64,000 nt of DNA from Pseudofabraea citricarpa (GCA_029641185.1 JAPWGK010000014.1:1116001-1180000), one strand, 5' to 3'. Counted from the stretch's first letter, positions 23,498 through 35,499 are shown. The notes: generated by a model from the sequence alone, not told the origin. Numbers and translations: made by a program.

Positions 23498-23915
23498 TGT
23501 ATGCACAAACTGCGTTTACACTTCGTTGACGTATTCGTCCTTTATGAGGTTATCGCCGAGTTAGCGCTAAGAAGTTCATCGACAGGGATATCGCACGAGT
23601 AGAAAAATGCGAGGCTAGTCGCTGGCTGTAGAGTGACTAGACTAGAGTCGCTTTAAGGTCGCTTTAGGGTCGCCTGAGCCACAACTTCTCTTACACGCCT
23701 CGTACGCCGGAGCAGCAGCCCACCCAGCACCCCCCCGACCAACCGGCAGTCTGATCCAGCACATTCGACATCACCTCCTGATGATTACCTACACTTCTCC
23801 CTACTCTCTTTAACTCCCCTCCTTGCCCCCCCTTGGCCCAATACTGGACTCCTCCTGAGTCTTTATCGTATCGCCGTCCCTTTTCTTTGTTCTTGCAGCG
23901 CACAACTTCGCCATC
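23498..23915. promoter_or_regulatory. Divergent promoter, UQCC2-like / BSD2
   Basis: 418 bp between head-to-head starts. The half near BSD2 is strongly pyrimidine-rich on the + strand (23690-23900), a common core-promoter and leader feature in filamentous fungi. A long minus-strand open frame here is the mirror of that CT-rich leader and the BSD2 exon and is not taken as a gene. Confidence 0.5.
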
Positions 23916-25095
23916 ATGAGTTCTACGAGATATGAGCGGGTACGTTTTGAGGATTGGTTGCCACGCAACACCACCAACACCACCAGCAGCAGCTGATAGT
24001 CTGGAGGAGATGCTAACATGCAACCAGGTATCTGCAAACGACGAGGAGATTCCCACAACCCCAACATCACCGCCGCCCTCTTTCCGCTCCCGCGCATCAT
24101 CTCCCACCTCCCGGCACGATTCGCAACCCACCGCCGTCAACCAGACTCTAGCTGACACTTTTGATGCGGATGGATCGGATAGCGACGAGGAAAATGATGG
24201 CGATGACAGACAGAGATTAATGCGGGGGACGCCTTCCTCTTCATCAAACGAGCACGTTGATACCGAGACGGCCATTATTAGTAACAGGCCGACCGTCGTT
24301 GAGCGTAGAGTTACACATTTGCCAACCTTCACACCACCCGTGCCTGCTCCCACTGGAAGAGTATATGGCGGTGGTTCGGGATCCGACGGCGTCTTCGCAA
24401 ACCTAAGCGCGAAGCCTGAGACAGGAGAGAAGACTGAGGAACATCCACCTGTGAGTTGCTTGACATTTGGTTTAAAGACTTGTACTAACGCCACTTAGAC
24501 ATATGAGCAAGCAGCTGCAGACGCTGCTCCACCATACTGGGAAACGACCATCTTAGCACCCGGCCTAGGCGGCCCAGATGAGGTTTATGTCGATGGTCTG
24601 CCTGTCGGATCAGTGTTTTCCTTTATTTGGAATGGCATGATATCGATGTCATTCCAACTCGTCGGATTTCTACTCACATACCTACTACACACGACCCATG
24701 CTGCAAAGAACGGCTCTCGTGCCGGGCTAGGAATAACGCTTGTCCAGTATGGATTTTATATGAAGGGGTCAGGCGGCTCAGGGTCGACGCCAACAGGACA
24801 AGATCCGCAGTACACACAACCCCCGGACCCAAACAGCCACGATTTTGATCCAAACCAGGTTGATAAAGCGGCAGCCGCGGGTATGGACAGTACTGGGTCG
24901 GGGGGCATCGGAGATATTGGAAGCAGTGAATGGTTGGCTTATATTCTGATGATTGTTGGCTGGTTTATTTTAATCCGAGCTGTGAGCGACTTTTTGAAAG
25001 CGAGGAGGCATGAACAATTGGTTTTGCAAAGTCCCGATCGCGGGTTGAACGTACCAGTTATTGCAACAGGCGAGACCGCTGAGACGGTCGTCTGA
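23916..25095 (+). CDS. BSD2: Bsd2/Ndfip-type ubiquitin-ligase adaptor (metal homeostasis)
   Basis: Exons 23916-23939, 24028-24450 and 24499-25095 give 347 residues; the introns are 88 and 48 nt. The first exon is a mere 24 nt (MSSTRYER). The N-terminal half is acidic and Ser/Pro-rich. The Bsd2 core begins TYEQAAADAAPPYWETTILA, where APPYW resembles a Rsp5/NEDD4-binding PY motif, and continues with LPVGSVFSFIWNGMISMSFQ. Three membrane segments are seen: SMSFQLVGFLLTYLLH, AGLGITLVQYGFYM and EWLAYILMIVGWFILIRAVS. A Gly/Pro/Gln-rich loop separates the second and third. In yeast Bsd2 sits in Golgi and endosomes and recruits Rsp5 to sort Smf metal transporters and misfolded membrane proteins to the vacuole. 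The last 35 residues are cytosolic. Confidence 0.9.
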
Positions 25096-25406
25096 TGCTA
25101 AGGTCTTTCATGTATATTGGAGTTTTATGGGAATAACGGACGACCCACCATCATGTGGGAGTTGGAACACTACTCAAAGCGGGCGCATTTCTTTTTCTAC
25201 TCAAGTCTGGTTTGAAGTCCTAAAATCTGAGGATTACTGATATCATCATCAATGAACAATTTCCCTCTGATGGTATCAACGTGGTTCATGGGACATGGTT
25301 CCGAAAGAGGGAGTTCTATTAAACCATCACCATGTAGTGCCTACGACATGCACTATAGCCAGCCCCCTTCGTGGCTTCTAACCAAGCCACATATTACCTC
25401 TAATAC
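25096..25406. other. 3' flanks between BSD2 and PCMT
   Basis: This 311-bp interval lies between two convergent genes. No extra gene is seen. A GTAAGT directly overlaps the PCMT stop, so a small additional 3' exon of that gene inside this interval cannot be excluded. Confidence 0.45.
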
Positions 25407-26219
25407 TTACTTGGGTGCATCTGTCAGTGGGACATACCTAACTCCCTCTTTCCTCTTCTTCGTAACCTTCCCATCAACATCCTTATCCACGACCCAAATC
25501 CACTGACCTGTGCCAGCCTCATCCTCAACAGGGATGAACAACCGCCCGGGTTTCTTCAACTGCCTAACAAGTGATTCATGCAAAGTAATCGCGGCAGCAC
25601 CAACGTGAATAGCATCCCAAATCTCCTCGTCTTGCCCATTTAACATCCACCCTTTTCTGCCATCACCAACGACAAACTCGATCAACCCACTCCTCAACAT
25701 CTCCACGCCTCGATCAGATTTCCGCACATTGGCCTCTCCAAGATCACGCAGGGCCGAAATATGCTCTAGCCCTACGACCTTTGTTCCCCCTATCGCCGAA
25801 GGAGACGGGGAGGGATTGGAGACTTCTGCCAGCACGGCAGTAAGATACCCAGAGCCGGATCCGATATCGAGGATTCTAATCCCAGGTTCAGCATCTGGAT
25901 TTGATTTTGGTTTGACGAGGGGGAGCAGTGCCTCTGTGGCAGAAGCATGCATATGCGGCGCGGAAATCGTCGCTGCGTGACCTATGGATTGTGGAGAATC
26001 TTCATATGCTGAAAATGCATTTGGACAATAATGTGCACGATCTACCTATACAGTTTGAGACGTCCCCTCAACTTCAATTCCTCCGTTCGGTCTTTTAGAA
26101 GGGGAAAACGAACACACCTTCTTCATGGCATCACGAACACTCACGCTCGTGATCAAACCCGCCTTGTACAGGTTCTCGATCAACTCTGCATTGCTCCTGC
26201 CCGAGCATTGCCACGCCAT
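25407..26219 (-). CDS. PCM1: Protein-L-isoaspartate O-methyltransferase
   Basis: Exons 26219-26118 and 26045-25407 (intron 72 nt, GTGTGT...TAG) give 246 residues. ATG 26219 (MAWQCSGRSNAELIENLYKA) is the usual cytosolic start; an upstream in-frame ATG at 26297 would add 26 residues and cannot be excluded. PCMT motifs are intact: VDRAHYCPNAFSAYEDSPQS at the exon junction, ISAPHMHASATEALL, the SAM-binding motif ILDIGSGSGYLTAVLAE, VGLEHI, WDAIHVGAAA and LVRQLKKPGRLFIPV. The enzyme uses S-adenosylmethionine to methylate isoaspartyl residues and so starts repair of aged proteins. The stop overlaps a GTAAGT donor-like site (CCCAAGTAAGT), so a spliced alternative C-terminus beyond TDAPK is possible. 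Confidence 0.93.
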
Positions 26220-27084
26220 CTTGCTTCGTCTTTGGCTCCCGCTACTTTGCGCTAGAGAAGGGTGGAAGCACCGTACGAGATTCTTAAGAGAATGCACTTT
26301 GGCTGCTCCGTCGGAGGAGACTCTTTGATATGTTACAGCCGTCTTGGGATTGACGCTTCGTTGTTATTGTTGTTGGTGTTGGTGTTCATGCGGGGCTAGA
26401 ATGCGGGGCCGTATCGATCGCATGTGAGATAAGAGGGCATCTACAGTACGTGCAGGTGAGAAAGCTTCTCTTCCACTAGACCTTGCCCCAGCCCAGATGC
26501 AGCGAGAGTAATCTTCAAGGATGATTTAGGTACAGTGCCCTTTTTGAGTGAGGTAGGAGGTAGAAGGTAGAAGGTACAGCCTGAAAACAACTACTGTATT
26601 CTTGACCAACACTCGAGGGGGGTACCCGCTTCATAGGAGTGCACGCTATAATGTTCGTTTATGTTTTTTTTTTTTGTTATTAGAGTAGAATGTGATAAAG
26701 CTACTGATGCACATAACAAGAGGTTTGGCTCATGCTTTTTTGACATATCTGGTATTGCGTCTTCAAAAACCCACCACTTCAAGGTACCTGCTGCGCCTTG
26801 ATATCCCAAACTCCAAACTTATATCTCGGCCCATGCATCATAAGCTTCGTGTGCTCTTTCTTAATTGCCAGATTGATTGCAGACAAGCATTAGTGTTACT
26901 ACAGAGAATAGACAAGGTGTTTCCGAGAGTTTTATTCCAGCGAAATATAGCGAGGGATCAAACCGCTCTAGCAAACGCATCATTACTTTCGTACCAGTTT
27001 TCCTAGGCGTCATAGCCCCACAGAGGGCCATCATTCCGAAAACCATCTCATGATAGCTTGGTTTGCTACCATCTAACAATGGTT
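26220..27084. other. Intergenic, promoter of PCMT and 3' flank of the 441-residue gene
   Basis: No gene is supported. An AGGTAGAAGGTAGAAGGTACAG tract of short direct repeats lies near 26550-26578, and a T run at 26667-26676. Short open frames here look random. Confidence 0.45.
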
Positions 27085-28449
27085 TCAGTTGCTAGTCTGT
27101 GAGCTAGGTAGAGATGTCTCTTGCCAGTCATCGTTGATAAAATTGGTCCAGGCTTCACCATTTCCAGGGGTCACGCATGGAGTGTCATTCGTCGCTAGAT
27201 CAGCAGCTTCTTTAAAGAAATCTGTCTCTGGGATTTCTTGGCTTTGTTCAGAATCAGAGGGTGCGAGTGTGGAGTTGAGACCACCATATTGATTCGCGAA
27301 CTTGATGTTGCTGCCACCATTAGACATTTGGGGGGTTTGAGCCTCCATTTTTAAGGGATTTCCGCTCTGTGGCATCTGGAAGTTCCCAAAATTGAAGCTC
27401 TGTTGCTGAGAAAAGTTTTCATCGCCACCCATCATATCCTGGGTGATTGAATCGCAAAAGCTCCCAGGAAACGCTGTCCCAAAAAACATCGACGTCTCCA
27501 TAGATGGCTGGGTAGTGAGTGGGAAGATGTCGGCCTCGGAAACGCCTGCGTTTGATCTCATGTCTAACGGCTGGTGGTTCTGCTGACTGGATAGATGTTG
27601 GGGTTGGGCATGGTTTATGTTGAGCTGAGAGAAACTGCCGCGAGCAAAGGCAGGCCGTTGCTTTAACTGGGAGTTTCCACCAGTAGTGTTTGTGCTGGGT
27701 GTCGTTGGGGTCGCTATACTGCTTGCAACGGCTGATGTAGACATACGCCTTTGCTCCGGCGTTAGCATGATAGGGCTAGTGATTTGTGAACCGTTCGTTC
27801 CTTGGACGGGTACCGATATCGAAGCCGCCCGGTGGTGTTGTGATTGGAAGCCATTTGGTTGAGGGTACGGAGATTGACGAAAACTGGGACTATTCGGCTG
27901 CTGGTGCTGCACATATGGGTTCCTGGCCTGATATTGAGGCTGGTGTGCGATCATAGGCGATGGGAACATGGCCTGAGGATTGTAGTTGAATTGTGGGTTG
28001 GCTCCACCTTGCAGTTGGTATGAGTCTCGGATCGAATGCTCGAGCGCGCTTCTCATGGCCACATGGTTTGTCAAGTATGCCGATAACTTGGAGTTGAAGG
28101 CCGGCGATCCGGTCTCCAGGTGACTAGTCAGTCTCCGATAAGGGTAAGGCAGGTCGTCCTCTTCTTCTTCGTACATCTCCTCATTCTGAACATCGGCCTC
28201 GGTGACTCGCAGGCCACGACCCGTCCTCTTCTTGTGAATGTCCGATGCTCTCCTCGCCGACTCGATTCTAGCTTCTAAGCTCCGATCACTCCTCCTTGAC
28301 GCGGCGATGTATGCTCGCTCTTGGTTCTCTTCGTGTGTGCGCTCTGTCTGCTCGACAGGTTTAGTAAACTGCAAAGATAGCTGAAGCTTTAGGTGTTGTC
28401 AACGAACCTTGACCACTTTGGCAGGTGGCATGTTTCTGTTCGGCGGCAT
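27085..28449 (-). CDS. Conserved fungal protein, basic helical N-terminus and Gln/Asn/Pro-rich tail (unknown)
   Basis: Exons 28449-28408 and 28368-27085 give 441 residues. The intron is short (39 nt) with a weaker GTTCGT donor; it joins MPPNRNMPPAKVVK to FTKPVEQTERTHEENQERAY. Residues 15-100 form a highly charged, probably helical block (AASRRSDRSLEARIESARRA, HKKRTGRGLRVTEADV, EEMYEEEEDDLPYPYRRL) that I recall as conserved in filamentous ascomycetes. FNSKLSAYLTNHVAMRSALE follows. From about residue 125 it is low complexity, rich in Gln, Pro, Asn and Ser, like many transcriptional regulators. KKRTGRGLR could act as a nuclear-localisation signal. No DNA-binding or catalytic fold is recognised, so no function is assigned. 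The C-terminal end is acidic/aromatic (NGEAWTNFINDDWQE), an activation-domain-like composition. Confidence 0.75.
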
Positions 28450-28831
28450 CCCATGCAGGTGGGATGTTTGGGGCGGGTCAGCTGGACGGAAACGTCAATT
28501 GGTTGCGACGATGGGAGAGAGCTGGTGGATGTAGGACGTAGGATGGGTAGAGGCTAGATGGTGGAGGGTGAGGGTAAGGGCGAGGGCTGTTGAAGTGCAG
28601 ATGGGTGGAGGTGGAAGTGGGAGTGGGCGATGGGAGAGTTGTAAATAATAATAACGGAGACAAGTATGATTTGCGATGACGCCAAACTCGAAAGAGGCCC
28701 GTAGATCGATGTGAAGGGCAGGGCAGGTAACTGGCAGTCTGGCAGTGATAAAATGTGATGCACGATGCGCAGCAACCCTTTGCTCGAGGCCTTGATCGAT
28801 CGAGCGAGCAAGCGAGATGTTCACGGTGATC

Positions 28832-28865
28832 GTGGGTGTGGGTGTGGGTGTGGGTGTGGGTGTGT
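28832..28865. repeat. (GTGGGT)5 array
   Basis: Five perfect GTGGGT units followed by GTGT, about 390 bp upstream of the 441-residue protein gene. G-rich spacing of this type can form unusual structures; that is inference. Confidence 0.9.
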
Positions 28866-29487
28866 AGCGTATGGTGAGTGGTGTGTGGTAAGTGGTGTGT
28901 GGACGATGCCAACGAACGCCAGCACTTACTACTCGACGATGATTTCTGGTTGTTTTCTTTCTTTTGAAGAGAGAAGTGAAGAGAAGAAAAGAAAAGAGAG
29001 TGAGAGTGGGAGTGGTAGTAGGAAGAGGGGAAAGTGTGTTTCTTTAAGCTGGCCTTCTTTTGCTCTTGGGTTTACGGAGTACAGTGCGGTACGGGAAAAC
29101 TACAGTGACCTTCCTTCCCTTCCCCCTTCCCAAAGCTCCCGCTAAATGATACGCTACTTCCTAGCTTGGAGCGGCCTCACATTCCTCCGAGGGTGGGGCT
29201 GGCTTGTAGATTGCCGAGCGAGATCAGCATCTGTATCGGGCGCACGTCGCGACCATGCGTTTGTTTGTGACAAGGATCTCCTCCAATCACATCAGCTCCC
29301 CGTGCCATCCAGAACCCGAACACGAGTCACGTGATATGCCATGGGTGGCGAGTCGGCACGTCTAACGACACCAGAACTCTAGGTCTGGCCTTCATCCATC
29401 TAGTTCAACGTGACTTCAAAAGAAAGCTTTACTCAGTAGCATTTGTTCCGTTCTTCTGGCTACGTCGTGCAGTAGTGTCATCACCAT

Positions 29488-29542
29488 GGTTACGGTTACG
29501 GTTACGGTTACGGCTACAGTTACAGTTACAGTACAGTTGCAG
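29488..29542. repeat. GGTTAC/AGTTAC hexanucleotide array
   Basis: Four perfect GGTTAC units are followed by diverged units (GGCTAC, AGTTAC twice, AGTAC, AGTTGC). It is not the TTAGGG telomere repeat. The gradual decay from GGTTAC to CAGTAC links it to the dispersed CAGTAC motif seen elsewhere in the window. Confidence 0.85.
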
Positions 29543-30633
29543 TACGGACTGTGCCATGAATTAGCAGATTCCTCTCGCCACCAGATCTGTACAGTAGTTT
29601 GGGGCACTGTGCATGTGCGATCAAGAATCCCATGTCTTCCGCAATGGTATTTTGAAATGGCCCAACTTCTGACCAATCTCGCATCTGACTGGCGTGGGCC
29701 GTCATCGGTAAGATCCAGCACCATCTGAGCGCAAGCAATGCTGTAACCATCGAGACCAGCCGCTGCTCTTTAGGTGGGTGTGTCCGTTCCCAGTCCAATT
29801 GCTGATGTCGCTCAGCTCAATCTCAATAATCACAGAACCCACAGTGTCTATGGCTTTTCTCTTTTCTTGAAAAGATTTCAATGCCCAAAGTGCTAGAGCA
29901 TGATACTCGATCTCCAGAAGAGCCATCCATACTTTCCTGTCCTGTATGACCGAGGAAATATCGAAATGTTGCTAAAAAGAGGTCAGGAATCCAGCGAGTA
30001 ATCCGTTTAATTCCACCACAACACCGATGTGACCTCACGTCGTCAACCGGTAGCAGCTGAGCGCGGCAGGTAGCATCGTCACCCTTCACTTCAACTGCCG
30101 TTTCGAGCCCAGAAGGCTTCTGGGGGTCTGGAGCCTGCATTTGATCAATTTCAAGACAACCGCCAGCCTCTTTGCCTCCTGCCCAACCCTCGACAGCTGG
30201 GAAGCAGCTAGAGATGAGAAGCACAAAAGAAAAACATCTACCCCCCCTCCCAAGCACATGGCCCCGGACCCGGAGCAGTATTGCCGACAGCTAGTAAACT
30301 AGGCGGATTCAGTAAGCTGTCACATCGCAAGTAAGGCTACTGAATTGAGTCTATCACCGCTCTAACTACATGGCTCCTCTTGTGCCTGTATCATTTCTCA
30401 TTCATGATAATTAGTGTCTTGTAGCACCTGTAATTCCTCCGTGCAGCAACATCAACGCCCTAGCCTCTTAGTCATCATTCCATCCGTCGCTCTATTTCAT
30501 GCTAACAGTGGTTTGTCCACACCACCACTTCCTGAGCATCAGACTCCCAAGTCAATTGAAAATGGCCAAACCCCACCAAAAAGTGTACATGGATAGAATT
30601 ATAGTTCAGGTATAAGTGCTCGTGTATGATACC

Positions 30634-33600
30634 TCACCAAGGATTCCCATACGGATCTGTTGGACGCGCAGGCGCATCCCAACCAGCGGGTTTTGGTCGA
30701 AGTTCTCTTTGTTGTGGTTTGACCCTCTCAATATGTTCCACCTCTCCATCTTCCTCCAGATTGCTGCTGTCCCACGACGGGAATGCAGAGGATTCAGTAC
30801 TGGGGACTAGATCTGGCATGTCTGAATCAATATCTGGCATTGCCCGGGTTGATTCCGAGATCTCGCGGTGGACAGCCTCAACCAAATCTGGATGTTGAAC
30901 GTAGGATAGAAAGTATGGAGTTCCACCTGCTCCCCTCTCTGGATCAAAGATACGCTTCCGGTCGGTAATGGTACTGACGTGGTCATCGTTATACTCCCTC
31001 CACACTTCTCGTTCAAAATCATAAATGTAGATCCAATAATGCCCACTAGATGCCTCTCCACGGTGGATGAATACTGTATGGAGCTGGTACTTGTACTTTT
31101 GCATGCTAGTGAATTGCTCTTGAAGTTTTTGTCTGAAATGGGATATCGCCGATGTTAGATTGGACATTTCCGCCTTGATTTCAGCTATTCGTTCATCTAT
31201 TGCGAGTGGCAATGCAGCATCAACGTGGACGTCAGTATCGCCCTCTTCTTGCAGGCCAGTGAGAAATTCCTTAGTGGCAACAAGTGCATCAGCAACGTTC
31301 ATTGATGCCTGTTCTGTCTCTAGTACTTGGTGTCGAGCCTCGAGTTTTCTCAAGTGTGATTTCCATTTCCATGCTTCTTTGCGTCGCTCCATCAGAGTCG
31401 AATCAAGATCTTCGGAATCCATGTACCGGTCTAGATACATGACCTCTGGGAATGTAACCGCATTCGTATTCTTCCATGCTCGCTGTGTTGCTTGGTTGAA
31501 GTCCGTACGATTGATCCAGATCTGAACGATGGGAGGGAGTTTGTGTATCGATGTGAATTGGGGTATGAGGGCATTATCCACCTCCACAGGTTGTTCATCA
31601 AATACAACGTCCAATGCGTCATAAATATCACGAGGACCAGAAGGAGCCGGAGGAACGATAAGACTGTTCCATTCCTCCACCTTCTTTTCCAATTTCTGTG
31701 GTTTTCGAAGATATACTGCATTCGAACCATAAAATGTGTCTTTGATACTATCTCTCTGGCCGCCATCTTGATCAATGCTTGTTGGTTTGATTGCGCACTG
31801 TAGGCGAAACAAGACGTTGCCAATAACCTCGGTGACGTCCTGCTGGGTACCAAACCTCCATAGCTCATCATTCAATTTGGTCTCACTTGTTTGAATGACA
31901 AGTCCGGACTTGTTACGCGGTGGCACAGGTGGGGGTTTGTCGGGAGCAGATATCTCTATCACCGCGTGTGGCGAGTCCGGGGGCGTCAAGGGTTCCCCAT
32001 GAGCCATGATGGCATCGCCGTCTGGGTCTTTGGAATCAGCGTGTACAGGATGAGCATCAGCATCCCTTTCGCTGGGCACCTTTGTAGCAGCTTCGACAGG
32101 CGCCAGGTCGATGGCTTGAGTATCTCTCAAATCGACAAGAGTTGTTTCACTACTGTCATCCGCAGCTACTTCTGTGCTCCCGTCAATTGGACTACCAACC
32201 ATCTCAATATCTAGCTTTGGTAAGATATCTGACGCTGCAATTTTCGGTTCCGTAGGGGGGCTCTCTGGGCCGATAATGGCGTTGGAAATCGTTGGTACGA
32301 GTAATGGCACTGTTGGACTGCTTATGGATGCACGCCGAAAGTTAGCCTCGGCAGCTGAACTGAATATCGTTAATTCGGCAAGTTCTCGTGTTGGCTTGAC
32401 AGATCGTGTCGAAGCAGTCTTAAGGTTCTCGAAGAGGTTATGAAGTTCATCAACAACTAGGAACACGTCAGGCTCTTTTCCAACTGCAGGGCTTAGGGTA
32501 AACATTACATTTCTGGGCTTTGATAATTTCGGATTTTACAACTGCCCGACCACCAACGCGTTTCTTGATGATATCTTCAGTTGTAAGTGGCATTCGGTGC
32601 TCCTTAAATCCTATCACAACATCACGGACTGCTTTGACAGTGTAATAATATTGAAGGAGACTGTTGAGATAGCATGTATTGCCAATATTGTCAAGGCCAA
32701 CTGGCTCATTCGAGGATGCAGATAATTCTTGGATGTTGGCATCAGGATCGTCCAGCTTCGCTAGAAGGAAGGCACTCTGACGGTCTTGTGCAATGGCCCG
32801 TAATGCTTCAGTATAATTCTGTTTTGCGGGTTCTCCGGCGTTTTGATGTAGATTATGATAATACATCCATATTGTGGAGTCCGGCATATCAGATCTGGCT
32901 TGAAGCCGCATGTAAGCTTCTTCTATGCTTACCGTTGAGTCACCATGGCCTTCAACCATCGCTGCTGCACGCTCCAGGACAAAGGAACCACCGCGGTTCT
33001 TCGAAATGACGCGTATTGCACCCGCCGTTCGAATTTTATCCGCGTCTTCGTCTGCCTTTGAAGTTTGTAAGCCTAGTATAAAGGTGGTTACTAGAATGGA
33101 CACTGTGGCTTACCATTGCTACAGCTGCTGCCTCGATGAGATCATCTGTAGAGTCTTCAGATACACCGAAGAATTCGAGGGCCTCGCGGTAGCTCATTGC
33201 TCTATCGTTAGCAACCTGCTGGATTTTTGAACTGTTTCTGTGATTGCCAATGATGCGTAGAGAGTCTCTCGCTTCTTGTTTTTGACGAGGTGCAGATGCA
33301 ATTCTTGAGTTGTACAGGCCAACGATGTGATCCTCACTCTCGATCTTCGACGAATCCAGCCCAAAAAATTTATAGGCCTCCTCGACCTCCCTCAAGCCGA
33401 GTTGGCCTAGAGATTTAGCCATCATGATTTTCTCTTCCAGTTCTGCACTTGACCTTCCTTTGGCTAAATCTTCCAAACAGTCAAAATAATATGGCTTGTT
33501 TGATGGGTCACATCTTATTTGCTGGTCATATGCCCACTCGATATAATTATCGGTAAAGTTTTCAGTTGCACCTAGGCAAGCGTAATAGGGATGCTCTTCT

Positions 33601-34792
33601 GTTGAGTCGACATTGATTTCTCTTGATCGTTTTGGAAAATCGTGGTATCCCAAGCTTCGTTCAACATCTTTTAGGGCAGGTACAGGAGCAAAAGTCATTG
33701 TTGAAATTCCTTCCTTTTCTTTGTCAGGACGGTCTAATAATTTCTGTCGTACCTCATACAGAGCATCCTCCAGAAAGTGGCGATTGGCGTCTGTAACATC
33801 CGGAAGCCTCCAAAATACGTTTGGGCTTGCCTGGTGAAAATTTAGCGTTATTTCGAGGGCAGAATCAAATACTTCACTACTCACATCAGGCTCATCCTCC
33901 CCAACCTCTTGGTAAACTGTAAAATCGAGGTACTTTAACAGTTCGTCACACTCATCCGCGAAACACAATCTGAAACTCTTATTGCGAACGGCAATCTTTT
34001 TGATCTCGTTCGCGTTTTTGGTCAATGCATCATTGAGATATACCTGGAGTACTCCTAAGACTAAGGCTGGATTCTTGGGCCGCAGTTCGGCGTATCTTTC
34101 AGGCTCTTCTGCAATGACTTTACGTCCACGAGCATCCACCTTTTTAGGATCCTCTAAAGGCGAGAGTAGGGATTTTGCAAGTCTCGGTGGTGATATTTTG
34201 ATCGTTAACTCAAGAGGACAATTTTCTGCAGAACAAACAAATTTATGAGCCTCAGTCAGTGTGTGGTATTTATCTTCGCCATATTCCTGTTTGTGGAATT
34301 CTGCATCTGTTGATTCATCGAGGAGTAAGTGGTGCAAGGGATTCAGTCGCCCAAGTCCACATACTGCGTGCGCCGAGCCTTTCTCTTGGTAATCGGCGAT
34401 AATATCAAAGTGATATCGACAACGCGTACAAAATGTGGCTACTTTATAACTGGTATCGGGACCCGGCCGCTCATCATCTGAAAGCGGAGACTTCGTCTGA
34501 TTGTCTTTCCGTGCCAGAGAGTGCTTACAGTCCGTCTCGTGTCTCCGCAGAGGGGCAAGGGCGTTGGATTTGTATGGAGTGAACCATGGGGCAGGATCTG
34601 CAAGCAGGTTCCATCTGTCTTTGCGCTTCTTCCGTGGATCGTAGTCAAGAAGATCGGTGATCAAGCGTGGCGCGGTTTTTCCTGCACGTCAACTAAGTCA
34701 GTATTCTGAGAATCTACGGTTGGACTCGGAGCTTGTAAAAGGGTCTTAGATAAATACACACCGGGATTTTCGTGCTGAGTGTTTGCCCCCAT
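30634..34792 (-). CDS. UBP2: Ubiquitin carboxyl-terminal hydrolase Ubp2-like
   Basis: Exons 34792-34762, 34681-33114, 33055-32509 and 32456-30634 give 1322 residues; the introns are 80, 58 and 52 nt. The third intron (GTAATG...CTGAC...CTAG) restores IIKAQKFVDELHNLFENLKT. The peptidase C19 Cys box is at about residue 661 (GLDNIGNTCYLNSLLQYY) and the His box near 1188 (HRGEASSGHYWIYIYD). The His box is followed by EYNDDHVSTI and a family-typical PYFLSYVQ. The N-terminal 500 residues carry two Cys-rich patches (CTRCRYHFD, CSAENCPLEL) and UBA-like helices (EEAYKFFGLD, REALEFFGV). The insertion after the Cys box includes a PPPVPPR proline motif. Yeast Ubp2 removes K63-linked chains and counteracts the ligase Rsp5, partnering with Rup1. 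The C-terminal tail is acidic and ends YGNPW. Confidence 0.9.
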
Positions 34793-35499
34793 GGCAGCTT
34801 TTGTGATCTGAATGTTCTATCTCACATACAGTGCAGTGCCTCTCTTCCTGGTAGATTGGTGCTCGAGCTTCCGCAGCAGAAGGCGCAAGTGGCAACTTTG
34901 GGTGCCAGCCTCGTCTCCTCGATTGCAACGGCGTTCAGTCGGAAGATAGGTAAAGGATACAGAGTTCCAGAGGCTTCGTGATCTGAATTTGTTTGTGACT
35001 CATCTGCCAGTACCACCAAAGATGCGGAAGAAGATGGTGGAGCTGGACGTTGCGAGTGGTAAGGTAGACAAACATACATGAGGTAGGTAGGTAGTAGTAT
35101 ATTGGCAGGGGTCATCACGCTTCTGAGGTCATGGCACTAGTGAGCAGAGGTGCGGATCATGCGGATTCCCATCTGACAAAGAGACAAGGAGATTGAAGGC
35201 TCGCACAGGTACGCCCTTGAGGTCTTTTACCCAAACGATAAGTGATAGAAGCTTGTCATCCTCATAGGAGGCGGGTAGAACCCAACTAGATGCAAAGCAA
35301 AAGCTAGATACCTATAGGTACCTAGGTATGTGGCCGGCGGGGCGTGACTTGCGGGTCCACTTTTTCTTTCGACACGCTACAAAGAGTTTAGAGGACTCCG
35401 GACAGAGCTCTAATCTCTAATCTAAAGACAACTACGATCACCACCACCACCATAGCAGTACATTCCTCAATCAACACTCCCGCCGCTGTACCAGTCATC
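34793..35499. promoter_or_regulatory. Divergent promoter, UBP2 / NDUFA11-type gene
   Basis: About 700 bp between head-to-head starts. It contains AGGTAGGTAGGTAG (35082-35095) and CCTATAGGTACCTAGGT (35311-35327) repeats. No gene is supported. Confidence 0.5.

Larger units (their letters stand above)
28450..30633. other. Gene-free intergenic region, 2.2 kb, with simple repeats
   Basis: No supported gene. It contains a GTGGGT array and a GGTTAC array (listed separately), a purine-rich GA tract (28965-29034), and a palindromic TCACGTGA E-box-type site at 29327-29334. The site is typical for bHLH factors, but its use is unproven. A minus-strand frame at 29823-30257 has a hydrophobic start but no other support. 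The region separates the 441-residue gene (its promoter is at the left) from the 3' end of UBP2. Confidence 0.5.

Noticed and set aside
23691..24494. Long minus-strand frame of 267 codons overlapping BSD2
   Set aside because: It is the antisense shadow of the BSD2 exons and CT-rich leader; BSD2 has domain support.
29488..29542. Interstitial telomere repeat
   Set aside because: The unit is GGTTAC, not the fungal TTAGGG, and it decays into CAGTAC-type units.
29823..30257. Minus-strand frame of 144 codons with a hydrophobic start and several Cys, possible small secreted protein
   Set aside because: No clear cleavage site, no recognisable domain or Cys spacing, and composition like surrounding non-coding DNA.
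32482..32508. A 27-nt intron at the UBP2 third junction (GTAATG to TGCAG)
   Set aside because: Too short, and it breaks the frame; the 52-nt version ending CTAG restores KFVDELHNLFENL.
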